Shown here: one piece after another, positions 1 to 5,711 of the stretch
Layout of the letters: the number at the start of each line of letters is the position of its first letter
How positions within the stretch are numbered: the first letter of the stretch is position 1
Source of the DNA: Paracoccaceae bacterium
Lineage (GTDB): Bacteria; Pseudomonadota; Alphaproteobacteria; Rhodobacterales; Rhodobacteraceae
Reading direction: 5' to 3'
NCBI GenBank assembly: GCA_021767525.1
Contig: JAASTF010000215.1
Span: forward strand, 1 to 5,711
Length of the DNA: 5,711 nt
Notes under the pieces: model-generated
Databases searched by the model: none
Told to the model about the DNA's origin: nothing
The model's input: the letters and a program-made list of their open reading frames with translations, nothing else
Position numbers and translations under genes: made by a program

Positions 1-528
1 CTGGGCGTGAAAATCACCTCGGTCATCCTGCAAGGCTCGGGCGGGATGCTGTGGGCCTCGCTTTTGCTGACGGCGCTGGCCTGCCTTGTGCTGGGGATGG
101 AGGTGCCGACCACCGCCGCCTATGTCATCTGCGTTTCGGTCGCGGGGCCTGCGCTGATCGAACTGGGGCTAGAGCCGTTGCAGGCGCATCTGTTCGTGTT
201 CTGGTTCGCATTGCTGTCCACGATCACCCCGCCCGTGTGCGGTGCGGTTTTCATCGCCTCGGGCATGATCGGTGAAAACTGGCTGCGTGTGGCGTTGACG
301 GCGATGGCGCTGGGCGTCGGGCTGTACCTGGTCCCGCTGAGCATGATCGCGCAGCCCGCGATCATCCGTCTGGCCGAGGCGCCGGTGCCCGCGCTTGGGG
401 CCTTTGCGATGATCGGCGCGGGATTGGCGGCGATATCCTTTGGCCTGATCGGGCGCGCGGCGGCGCCCTTGCGCGCGGCGCTTGCCGTGGCCGGTGCGGC
501 CTTGATCCTGGGGCCTGCGCTGCTCTGA
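1..528 (+). CDS. TRAP transporter fused permease (DctQM type), C-terminal part, 5' end outside window
   Basis: The reading frame is open from the first base, so this is the last 175 codons of a longer gene; the GTG at 7 is internal, not a start. The product is almost entirely hydrophobic, with about six membrane segments (roughly residues 18-33, 38-57, 62-89, 95-117, 129-151 and 157-175 of the visible part). Two motifs typical of the large TRAP permease domain are present: GMEVPTTAAY (32-41) and STITPPVC (73-80). TRAP permeases are secondary transporters that import organic acids or similar solutes with Na+ or H+, using a periplasmic binding protein. The two extra C-terminal helices fit the fused 4TM/12TM permeases rather than stand-alone DctM. 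Substrate cannot be predicted, and the binding-protein gene would lie upstream, out of view. No functional link to the cyd genes is evident. The TGA stop lies inside a GC-rich stem-loop. Confidence 0.88.
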   Translation: MGVKITSVILQGSGGMLWASLLLTALACLVLGMEVPTTAAYVICVSVAGPALIELGLEPLQAHLFVFWFALLSTITPPVCGAVFIASGMIGENWLRVALTAMALGVGLYLVPLSMIAQPAIIRLAEAPVPALGAFAMIGAGLAAISFGLIGRAAAPLRAALAVAGAALILGPALL

Positions 529-564
529 CCGCTCTGCGCGCCCGTGTCGCAAAGCAGGGGGGTC
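527..564 (+). terminator. GC-rich stem-loop at the TRAP permease stop codon, possible terminator
   Basis: The arms 527-537 and 554-564 pair over 11 positions with one G-G mismatch and one G-T wobble. The stem can continue with GCG (538-540) pairing CGC (548-550), leaving an AAA bulge (551-553) and a 7-base loop (541-547). The 5' arm begins inside the stop codon of the TRAP gene. No T-run follows, so it is not a classic intrinsic terminator. It could end or attenuate transcription before cydD, or protect the 3' end of the upstream mRNA. The pairing is read directly from the sequence; the function is inferred. Confidence 0.4.
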
Positions 565-576
565 GCCATCGCGCGC

Positions 577-613
577 CTGTTCATATATTGCATCCTGAAT
601 GTAACTTTATGAT
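577..613 (+). promoter_or_regulatory. AT-rich stretch upstream of cydD, weak candidate promoter
   Basis: This stretch is clearly richer in A/T than its surroundings and lies just upstream of cydD. Possible elements are TTCATA (580-585) with TAACTT (602-607) at 16-bp spacing, or TATGAT (608-613), a good -10 match without a well-placed -35. Use of TATGAT would give an almost leaderless cydD mRNA. No TTGAT-N4-ATCAA box is present here, unlike upstream of cydA. The exact elements are uncertain; the support is base composition and position. Confidence 0.3.
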
Positions 614-628
614 CCGCCGAGTCTGCCG

Positions 629-2266
629 ATGCGTCCCTTGATCGACATGCCCCCCGATGCCGCGCGCGGTTTGCGTCGCGCGGCCTGGGGCCATCTGTCG
701 GCCAGCGCGCTTTGGGCGGTTCAGGCGCTGGCCATTGCCGGGGTCGTCGCCGGTTGGGCGGCGGGCAGTGGGCTGGGCGGGGCCTTGGGCTGGATCGCGC
801 TGTTCCTGGGCGCGGGTCTGGCGCGGGCGGGGCTGGATCACTGGGCGGGCGGTCAGGGCTTTGCCGCCGCCGATGCGGTGCTGCACGACCATCGCACCCG
901 CCTGATGGCGCGCGAAACGCTGCTGCTGCGCGATACGATGTCCTCGGCCGAACTGGCCGCGCTTTATGCTCAGAAACTTCCGCTTCTGGTGCCGTATCTG
1001 CTGCGCTACCAGCCCGCGATGCTGCGGGTGCGGGTGATCCCGCTGCTGTTCCTGGCGCTGGTTGCCTCGGTATCGTGGATCGCGGCGCTGGTTCTGCTGG
1101 TGGCTGGGCCGCTGATCCCGGTGTTCATGGCGCTGGTCGGCATGGCCGCGAAAGAGGCCAGCACCCGCCAAATGGCCGAGATCGGCGATATGAACCGCCT
1201 GCTGATCGACCGCATCGCCGCCTTGCCCGATGCGCGACTGCTGGGCGGCACCGCGCGGGTCGAGGCCGATTTCGCCGCCGCCGCCGAAAGCCTGCGCGCC
1301 CGCACGATGGCCGTGCTGCGCATCGCGTTTCTGTCGTCCACGGTGCTCGAGCTGTTTTCGGCCATCGGCGTTGCGTTGGTGGCGGTCTATGTGGGCTTTT
1401 CGCTGCTGGGTGAAATCACCATCGGCGCCTGGGCCACGCCGCTGACCCTGGGGCAGGGGGTTTTCATCCTGTTGCTTGCGCCCGAGTTCTTTCAGCCCCT
1501 GCGCGATCTTGCCGCCGCTTGGCATGACAAGGCCGCCGCCGAGGCGGTGATGCACGAGCTGACAGCGCTCGAAACCGATCCGCCGCTTGCGATTTTGGGC
1601 ACTGCGCAGCCTGTGCCACGCCTTGCCGGGCCGGCGTCGATTGCCCTGGCGGGCGTGCGCGTGGCGCGCGGCGACCGGGCCTTGGCCTTGCCCGACATGC
1701 AGATCGCGGCGGGCCAGGCCGTGGCGCTGACCGGCCCCAGCGGCGCGGGCAAGTCGACCGTGCTGGATACCGTTCTGGGCTTGGTGCGGCCGGATGCGGG
1801 GCAGATCACCGTGGCGGGTCAGCCGCTGGACGACGCCACCGCCGATGCCTGGCGCGCCCGCTGCGCGCTGGTGCCGCAAACGGTACATGTGCCCGATGTG
1901 ACCCTGCGCGCCTTTCTTGACCCCACCGGGCAGGCGGGCGATCCGGCGGCTGCCCTGGCGCGGGCGCAGGCCAGTGACATCGTCGCCGCCCTGCCCGACG
2001 GGCTGGACACCAGGTTGGGCGAAACCGGCGCCGGCGTTTCGGGCGGCGAGGCGCGGCGGCTGATGCTGGCGCGGGCCTTCCTGTCGGGGGCGGATGTGAT
2101 CCTGACGGACGAGCCGACGGCCGACCTGGATGCGAAAACCGCCGCGCAGATCATCGCGGCCCTGTGCGCCGCGCGCGATGCGGGCGCGACGGTTCTGGCG
2201 GCCACCCATGACCCGGCGCTGATCGCCGCCTTCGATCGGGCGGTGCCGGTGGGGGATGCGGCATGA
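629..2266 (+). CDS. cydD: CydD, ABC exporter subunit for cytochrome bd assembly
   Basis: One half of the heterodimeric inner-membrane ABC exporter CydDC, required for maturation of cytochrome bd; in E. coli it has been linked to export of cysteine/glutathione and to heme. The 545-residue product has an N-terminal membrane domain with about six segments (roughly 22-45, 48-68, 132-152, 153-172, 234-260, 270-290), ending in the CydD-like APEFFQPLR (284-292). A complete nucleotide-binding domain follows: Walker A GPSGAGKST (369-377), Q-loop Q417, signature VSGGE (470-474), Walker B VILTDE (490-495) with catalytic E495, D-loop ADLD (498-501) and H-loop H527. All ATPase residues are intact. An in-frame stop at 602-604 limits the start to 629 or later; M7 (647) is an alternative. 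The Shine-Dalgarno sequence is weak. The protein is shorter than E. coli CydD (588 aa), mostly at the C-terminus. The TGA overlaps the cydC ATG. Assignment as CydD rather than CydC rests on gene order, the APEFFQPLR motif and the CydC features of the next gene. Confidence 0.95.
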   Translation: MRPLIDMPPDAARGLRRAAWGHLSASALWAVQALAIAGVVAGWAAGSGLGGALGWIALFLGAGLARAGLDHWAGGQGFAAADAVLHDHRTRLMARETLLLRDTMSSAELAALYAQKLPLLVPYLLRYQPAMLRVRVIPLLFLALVASVSWIAALVLLVAGPLIPVFMALVGMAAKEASTRQMAEIGDMNRLLIDRIAALPDARLLGGTARVEADFAAAAESLRARTMAVLRIAFLSSTVLELFSAIGVALVAVYVGFSLLGEITIGAWATPLTLGQGVFILLLAPEFFQPLRDLAAAWHDKAAAEAVMHELTALETDPPLAILGTAQPVPRLAGPASIALAGVRVARGDRALALPDMQIAAGQAVALTGPSGAGKSTVLDTVLGLVRPDAGQITVAGQPLDDATADAWRARCALVPQTVHVPDVTLRAFLDPTGQAGDPAAALARAQASDIVAALPDGLDTRLGETGAGVSGGEARRLMLARAFLSGADVILTDEPTADLDAKTAAQIIAALCAARDAGATVLAATHDPALIAAFDRAVPVGDAA

Positions 2267-3903
2267 GGCTGTTATGGCGCGCAACCCGGCTGCTTTGGGC
2301 CGCCGATGCCTGGGCGATGTGGCGCGGCGCGGCTGCGGCGGTCGCGGTGCTGGCAATGGGCGCGGCCCTGCTGGGTCTGTCGGGCTGGTTCATCACCGCC
2401 ACCGGCATGGCCGGGCTGGCCGGCATCGGTATCGCCTTCGACGTGTTCCGCCCCAGCGCCGGCGTGCGGTTTCTGGCGCTGGGCCGTGCCGGTGCCCGCT
2501 ATGCGGAACGGGTGCTGACCCATGATGCCACGCTGCGCGCGTTGGCGCGGCTGCGCGTAACGCTGCTGCGGCGGTTGTCGGGCTGGCCGATCCCCGATCT
2601 GCGGCGCCTGCGCGGCGCGGCCGAGCTGACGCGGATCACCGGCGATGTCGACGCGCTGGACGGTCTGCTGTTGCGGCTGATCCTGCCGATGCTTGCAGCC
2701 GTGGTCACGCATCTGGGCGCCTTCGCGGTGCTTTACTGGCTCGTGGGCGCGATGGCGGCCTGGACGATCCTGGTGGGATATGGCCTGGGCGCGGCGCTGG
2801 TTTTGCTGGGTATCGCACGCGGCGGGATCACGCCCGCGCGCGCGGCGCAGCGCCATTTGCAACAGATGCGGCGACAGGTCGTGGGCCTGTTCCGGGGGCA
2901 GCGGGCCTTTCTTGTGGGGGGCGGCCTGGGCGGGCAACTGGCCGCGCTGTCGCACAGCGAAACCGCTCTGCGCGGGGCCGAGGCGCGGCTGGACCGGATC
3001 GACCGCCGCGCTGCATTCGGCCTGTCGGCGGTGTCGGTGCTGGTGGTGGCCGCGCTGTTGCTGGCAGGCTCGGTCACGGTGCAGGCGGGCGGCGATCCGG
3101 CGTTGGGCGCGCTGGGCGTCTTTGTCGCGCTGGCGCTTGCCGAAACCGTGATGCCGCTGCGCCGTGGCCTGGCCGAGCTGGGCCGGATGCACGACGCCGC
3201 CGCTCGGGTTCTGGGTGATGCCGCGCCCGCCGCAGCCGCCGCCTTGCCAAAGGTCACGCCGGATGCAAGTGCCGGGCTGCGTATCACCGATTTGCGGCTG
3301 ACCCGCCCCGACCGTCTGGTGCCGCTGATCGACGGGCTAAGCCTGCATATCCGCCCTGGCGACACCGTCGCGCTGCGCGGGCGCAGCGGCGTGGGCAAAA
3401 GCACCCTGCTGGATGCGGTGGCCGGCTTGGCGCCGCTGGCGGGTGGCCGGATCACGGTTTTGGGGGCCGACGTGGCCACCTGGCCCGAGGATCAGCTGCG
3501 CGCTCACCTGACCCTTGTGCCGCAGCGCGCCGCGCTGATTGGCGGCACGATCCGCGACAACCTGGCACTGGCGCGCGATCGCCTGGACGACGACAGCGCC
3601 TGGTCCGCGTTGCGGGCGGTGTCGCTGGATCACGTGGCAGGCCCGCGCGGCGGGTTGGACATGGCTTTGGGCGAGGGCGGCGCCGGCCTGTCGGGCGGCG
3701 AGGCGCGGCGGCTGGTGCTGGCCCGCGCGATCCTGCGCGCGCCCGATATCCTGCTGTTGGACGAACCGACCGAGGGGCTGGACGATGCCCGCGCCCGCGC
3801 GGTTTTGGCGCAAATTCGCGCGGTTTTGCCCCGCGCCGTGATCCTGATGGCCGCGCACCGCCCGGCCGAGCTGGACGCGGCCGATCGGATCGTGGATTTG
3901 TGA
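2263..3903 (+). CDS. cydC: CydC, ABC exporter subunit for cytochrome bd assembly
   Basis: Partner of CydD in the CydDC exporter; 546 residues. The membrane domain starts with a CydC-type stretch, LSGWFITATGMAGLAG (39-54), followed by RYAERVLTHDAT (79-90). H87 and R83 align with H85 and R81 of E. coli CydC; H85 is the residue reported as the axial heme ligand in structural work on that transporter. The CydC-typical DVDALD is at 128-133. Further membrane segments lie near 137-160, 165-185, 252-272 and 279-298. The nucleotide-binding domain is complete: Walker A GRSGVGKST (373-381), Q421, signature LSGGE (476-480), Walker B ILLLDE (496-501), D-loop EGLD (504-507) and H532. ATG 2263 overlaps the cydD stop (ATGA), with a purine-rich GGGGGA at 2251-2256, indicating translational coupling and 1:1 synthesis. 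The protein stops at RIVDL, lacking the roughly 30-residue tail that follows this point in E. coli CydC (573 aa). Confidence 0.95.
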   Translation: MRLLWRATRLLWAADAWAMWRGAAAAVAVLAMGAALLGLSGWFITATGMAGLAGIGIAFDVFRPSAGVRFLALGRAGARYAERVLTHDATLRALARLRVTLLRRLSGWPIPDLRRLRGAAELTRITGDVDALDGLLLRLILPMLAAVVTHLGAFAVLYWLVGAMAAWTILVGYGLGAALVLLGIARGGITPARAAQRHLQQMRRQVVGLFRGQRAFLVGGGLGGQLAALSHSETALRGAEARLDRIDRRAAFGLSAVSVLVVAALLLAGSVTVQAGGDPALGALGVFVALALAETVMPLRRGLAELGRMHDAAARVLGDAAPAAAAALPKVTPDASAGLRITDLRLTRPDRLVPLIDGLSLHIRPGDTVALRGRSGVGKSTLLDAVAGLAPLAGGRITVLGADVATWPEDQLRAHLTLVPQRAALIGGTIRDNLALARDRLDDDSAWSALRAVSLDHVAGPRGGLDMALGEGGAGLSGGEARRLVLARAILRAPDILLLDEPTEGLDDARARAVLAQIRAVLPRAVILMAAHRPAELDAADRIVDL

Positions 3904-3931
3904 AAAGATATATTCCGAATTCAGCATATTT

Positions 3932-3945
3932 TTGATCCAGATCAA
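3932..3945. promoter_or_regulatory. FNR/FnrL-type binding site upstream of cydA
   Basis: TTGATCCAGATCAA is a perfect match to the FNR-family consensus TTGAT-N4-ATCAA, centred between 3938 and 3939. It is 91 bases upstream of the cydA start codon, in a short AT-rich intergenic region. FNR proteins (FnrL in Rhodobacter relatives) carry an oxygen-labile [4Fe-4S] cluster and bind such sites under low oxygen. A class II activator position (-41.5) would put the transcription start near 3980, compatible with the TAGGAC at 3969-3974 as -10. Low-oxygen activation of cydAB is the expected outcome. The box is seen directly; the direction of regulation is inferred. Confidence 0.9.
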
Positions 3946-3954
3946 GTCTGCGAC

Positions 3955-3983
3955 TCGGTTAACAGGTGTAGGACGACTTTAAT
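3955..3983 (+). promoter_or_regulatory. candidate cydA core promoter
   Basis: Two -10 candidates are visible downstream of the FNR box. TAGGAC (3969-3974) is a weak match but sits at the right distance for class II FNR activation (start near 3980). TTTAAT (3978-3983) matches TATAAT at five of six positions, with a poor -35 (TCGGTT, 3955-3960) at 17-bp spacing, and would place the start near 3990. No strong -35 is seen for either, as expected of an activator-dependent promoter. Which one is used cannot be decided from the sequence. Confidence 0.45.
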
Positions 3984-3989
3984 GTGCAT

Positions 3990-4017
3990 CTGCGGGATAC
4001 CTTTTGATCCCGCGCAG
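3990..4017 (+). other. inverted repeat / leader hairpin just upstream of the cydA ribosome binding site
   Basis: GCGGGAT (3992-3998) is the exact reverse complement of ATCCCGC (4007-4013), separated by 8 bases (3999-4006). A T-G pair can extend the stem by one. In an alternative register CTGC (3990-3993) pairs with GCAG (4014-4017), with a GC bulge. The hairpin ends 4-8 bases before the TAAGGAG sequence of cydA and lies in the predicted 5' leader. It has no T-run after it, so it is unlikely to be a terminator. It could stabilise the cydAB mRNA or affect ribosome access. The loop and 3' arm also contain a TTGAT half-site (4004-4008). Confidence 0.5.
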
Positions 4018-4021
4018 CAAG

Positions 4022-4028
4022 TAAGGAG
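4022..4028 (+). promoter_or_regulatory. strong Shine-Dalgarno sequence of cydA
   Basis: TAAGGAG ends 8 bases before ATG 4037 and is a near-ideal complement to the 16S rRNA 3' end. It supports the chosen cydA start and is much stronger than the signals before cydD and cydC, which suggests that the oxidase is made in larger amounts than its assembly transporter. Confidence 0.85.
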
Positions 4029-4036
4029 TCTGCAAC

Positions 4037-5653
4037 ATGGAGCTCGATGTCGTCGAGCTGTCACGCCTGCAATTCGCGATGACAGCCATGTATCACTTTC
4101 TTTTCGTGCCGCTGACGCTGGGTCTGTCGATCCTCGTGGCGATCATGGAAACCGTTTACGTCATGACCAACCGCCCCGTCTGGCGGCAGATGACCAAGTT
4201 CTGGGGCACGCTGTTCGGGATCAACTTTGTCCTGGGCGTCGCCACCGGCATCACGATGGAATTTCAGTTCGGCATGAACTGGAGTTATTACAGCCACTAT
4301 GTCGGCGACATTTTCGGCGCGCCGCTGGCGGTCGAAGGCTTGATGGCCTTTTTCCTTGAGGCCACGTTTGTCGGCCTGTTCTTTTTCGGCTGGGACAAGC
4401 TGAGCAAGGTCGCGCACCTGACGGTTGCCTGGCTGGTGGCCATCGGCTCGAACTTTTCGGCGCTGTGGATCCTGATCGCCAATGGCTGGATGCAGAACCC
4501 GGTGGGCGCGCAGTTCAACCCCGATACGATGCGGATGGAGATGACCTCGTTCTTCGATGTCGTGTTCAACGAGGTGGCGCAGGCCAAGTTCGTGCACACG
4601 GTCTCGGCGGGCTATGTCACCGCGGCGGTCTTCGTTCTGGGCGTGTCGGCCTGGTACCTGATCAAGGGCCGGCATATCGACTTGGCGCGCCGGTCGATCG
4701 CCGTGGCGGCCAGCTTTGGCTTGGCCTCGGCGTTGTCGGTGGTGATCCTGGGCGACGAGTCGGGCTATTCCGCGACCCATACGCAAAAGATGAAATTGGC
4801 CGCGATCGAGGCGATGTGGCACACCCACGATGCGCCCGCGCCCTTTACCGCCATAGGCTTTCCCGACCAGGAAGCGCGCGAAACCCATTACGCGCTGGAA
4901 ATTCCCTGGGCGATGGGCCTGATCGGCACGCGGTCCTTGAACAAGGAAATCCCCGGCATCGCCGAGTTGGAGGCCGAGGCCGAGGACAACATCCGCTCGG
5001 GGATCATCGCGTATGACGCGCTGATGACCATTCGTGCCGACCGTGAAAACGCCCCGGCCGAGGCCCGCGCGCAGTTCGAAGAGCATTCCGGCAACCTGGG
5101 TTTCGCGCTGCTGCTGAAACGTTATGTCGACGATCCGCGCACCGCGACCGAGGCGCAGATCAAGCAAGCCGCCGAAGACACCATTCCGGGCGTGGCGCCC
5201 CTGTTCTGGGCATTCCGTCTGATGGTGGCGCTTGGCTTCTCGTTCATCGCGGTGATGGCTTATTTCTTCTACCGGGCCTCTTTCAAGGCGATGCAATTCC
5301 CACGCTGGTCGCTTTACGCGGCGGTGGCGATCATCCCCACGCCGTGGATCGCGGCCGAGCTGGGATGGTTCGTGGCCGAGTTCGGCCGCCAGCCCTGGAC
5401 GGTGGATGGCGTGCTGCCCACCGCCCTGTCGGCCAGCCACCTGAGCGTGGCGGATCTGCTGATCACGCTGGCGGGCTTTGTCACCTTCTACACCATCCTT
5501 TTCATCATCGAGATGGGCCTGATGATCAAATACATCCGAAAGGGCCCGTACATGGATGTGGATGAAACCCAAGTCTGGACAGATCGCCACAACGCGCGCC
5601 TTCGCGCCGGCGACAAGGGCAACGCTGGCCTGGCGGCCACCCCTGCGGAGTAA
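4037..5653 (+). CDS. cydA: CydA, cytochrome bd ubiquinol oxidase subunit I
   Basis: Catalytic subunit of cytochrome bd, which oxidises quinol and reduces O2 to water at the inner membrane without pumping protons. The 538-residue product aligns through its whole length with E. coli CydA (522 aa). Heme ligands are conserved: H20 (E. coli H19, a high-spin heme), H187 (H186, b558) and M396 (M393, b558). Also present are E100 and E108 (E99, E107), and the GWFVAEFGRQPW block at 443-454 with E448 (E445). About nine membrane segments are visible (near 14-42, 53-75, 96-118, 124-147, 186-209, 217-236, 390-412, 418-442, 468-495). Quinol-site residues K253 and E258 (K252, E257) lie in the periplasmic Q-loop at about 240-385, which is the long form typical of E. 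coli-type oxidases. The start is fixed by the strong ribosome binding site and the match of MELDVVELSRLQF to the family N-terminus. cydB follows after 5 bases. An FNR box lies upstream. Nothing suggests a cyanide-insensitive (CioA) short-loop variant. Confidence 0.98.
   Translation: MELDVVELSRLQFAMTAMYHFLFVPLTLGLSILVAIMETVYVMTNRPVWRQMTKFWGTLFGINFVLGVATGITMEFQFGMNWSYYSHYVGDIFGAPLAVEGLMAFFLEATFVGLFFFGWDKLSKVAHLTVAWLVAIGSNFSALWILIANGWMQNPVGAQFNPDTMRMEMTSFFDVVFNEVAQAKFVHTVSAGYVTAAVFVLGVSAWYLIKGRHIDLARRSIAVAASFGLASALSVVILGDESGYSATHTQKMKLAAIEAMWHTHDAPAPFTAIGFPDQEARETHYALEIPWAMGLIGTRSLNKEIPGIAELEAEAEDNIRSGIIAYDALMTIRADRENAPAEARAQFEEHSGNLGFALLLKRYVDDPRTATEAQIKQAAEDTIPGVAPLFWAFRLMVALGFSFIAVMAYFFYRASFKAMQFPRWSLYAAVAIIPTPWIAAELGWFVAEFGRQPWTVDGVLPTALSASHLSVADLLITLAGFVTFYTILFIIEMGLMIKYIRKGPYMDVDETQVWTDRHNARLRAGDKGNAGLAATPAE
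5647..5650 (+). promoter_or_regulatory. Shine-Dalgarno sequence of cydB inside the end of cydA
   Basis: GGAG occupies the last codons of cydA, directly before its TAA, and ends 8 bases before the cydB ATG. This layout indicates that cydB translation is coupled to cydA, fitting equal amounts of the two oxidase subunits. Confidence 0.7.
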
Positions 5654-5658
5654 GACAC

Positions 5659-5711
5659 ATGATCCTGCATGAGCTGATCTCTTTCGAAATCCTGCGTGTG
5701 ATCTGGTGGGC
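5659..5711 (+). CDS. cydB: CydB, cytochrome bd ubiquinol oxidase subunit II, N-terminal fragment
   Basis: Only 17 complete codons are in the window; the gene runs off the 3' edge. The visible product, MILHELISFEILRVIWW, matches the CydB N-terminus, where a Y/F-E-x-L-R-x-I-W-W pattern opens the first membrane helix (E. coli begins MIDYEVLRFIWW). CydB forms the heterodimer with CydA and stabilises its hemes. The ATG is 5 bases after the cydA stop, so the two genes share a transcript. The small subunit gene cydX, often found after cydB, would be beyond the window and cannot be judged. Confidence 0.95.
   Translation, partial: MILHELISFEILRVIWW

Noticed and set aside
638..652. TTGATCGACATG at the start of cydD as an FNR site
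   Set aside because: Only the left half-site matches; the right half does not resemble ATCAA, and the site lies inside the coding region.
581..2356. Long open frame on the - strand opposite cydD (591 codons)
   Set aside because: It mirrors the codon positions of a GC-rich gene. The translation is dominated by R, G, Q, H and A with no recognisable domain, whereas the + strand encodes a complete ABC transporter subunit.
3904..3933. AT-rich imperfect inverted repeat after cydC (3904-3911 with 3926-3933) as a terminator
   Set aside because: Eight mostly A-T pairs including a G-T wobble, with a 14-base loop, would be a very weak stem. The 3' arm overlaps the FNR box, so the AT-richness is better explained as promoter DNA.
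3959..3982. Two TTAA motifs resembling a CtrA site
   Set aside because: The copies at 3959-3962 and 3979-3982 are 16 bases apart; the CtrA consensus needs 7.
3982..4359. Open frame starting MCICGIPF in the cydA leader, running into cydA out of frame
   Set aside because: It overlaps cydA in another frame, its ATG lies at or near the predicted transcription start, it has no Shine-Dalgarno sequence, and its translation resembles nothing known.
4061..5590. Long open frame on the - strand opposite cydA (509 codons)
   Set aside because: Same shadow effect of high GC. The product is rich in R, H, D, G and Q with no known motifs, and it lies opposite a fully conserved CydA.
1..5711. A novel defence, mobile or otherwise undescribed system
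   Set aside because: All coding space is filled by recognised TRAP permease and cyd genes. No transposase, integrase, tRNA, CRISPR repeat, tandem repeat or region of foreign base composition was seen.

Overview
The window reads as ordinary chromosomal DNA from a GC-rich alphaproteobacterium, most likely a member of the Rhodobacteraceae (Rhodobacter/Roseobacter-like). This rests on the GC-rich coding style, the protein sequences, the cydDC-cydAB gene order and a perfect FNR-type (FnrL-like) operator upstream of cydA. The genus cannot be fixed from the sequence alone. All real genes lie on the + strand.

Layout. Positions 1-528 hold the 3' end of a large membrane gene, the C-terminal part of a fused TRAP-transporter permease (DctQM type). 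A 100-bp gap (529-628) follows, with a GC-rich stem-loop on the TRAP stop codon and then a short AT-rich stretch that may carry a promoter. cydD (629-2266) and cydC (2263-3903) overlap by four bases (ATGA) and encode the two halves of the heterodimeric ABC exporter CydDC. A 133-bp intergenic region (3904-4036) carries a perfect TTGAT-N4-ATCAA box, a plausible promoter, a leader hairpin and a strong Shine-Dalgarno sequence. cydA (4037-5653) encodes subunit I of the cytochrome bd quinol oxidase. cydB starts at 5659 and runs off the window after 17 complete codons.

How the genes work together. CydAB is the high-affinity bd-type quinol:O2 oxidoreductase used at low oxygen. CydDC is the ABC transporter needed to assemble it; in E. 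coli it has been linked to thiol (cysteine/glutathione) export and to heme. Placing assembly factor and oxidase in tandem is common in alphaproteobacteria. The promoter signals suggest that cydAB has its own oxygen-responsive promoter, while cydDC has no visible FNR box and may be expressed more evenly or from a weak promoter at about 577-613. The TRAP gene is probably an unrelated neighbour.

I found no mobile element, CRISPR array, RNA gene or undescribed system. The points worth a second look are regulatory: the FNR box, the cydA leader hairpin and the stem-loop at the TRAP stop. Two protein details also stand out: the conserved heme-ligand histidine in CydC and the short C-termini of both ABC subunits.
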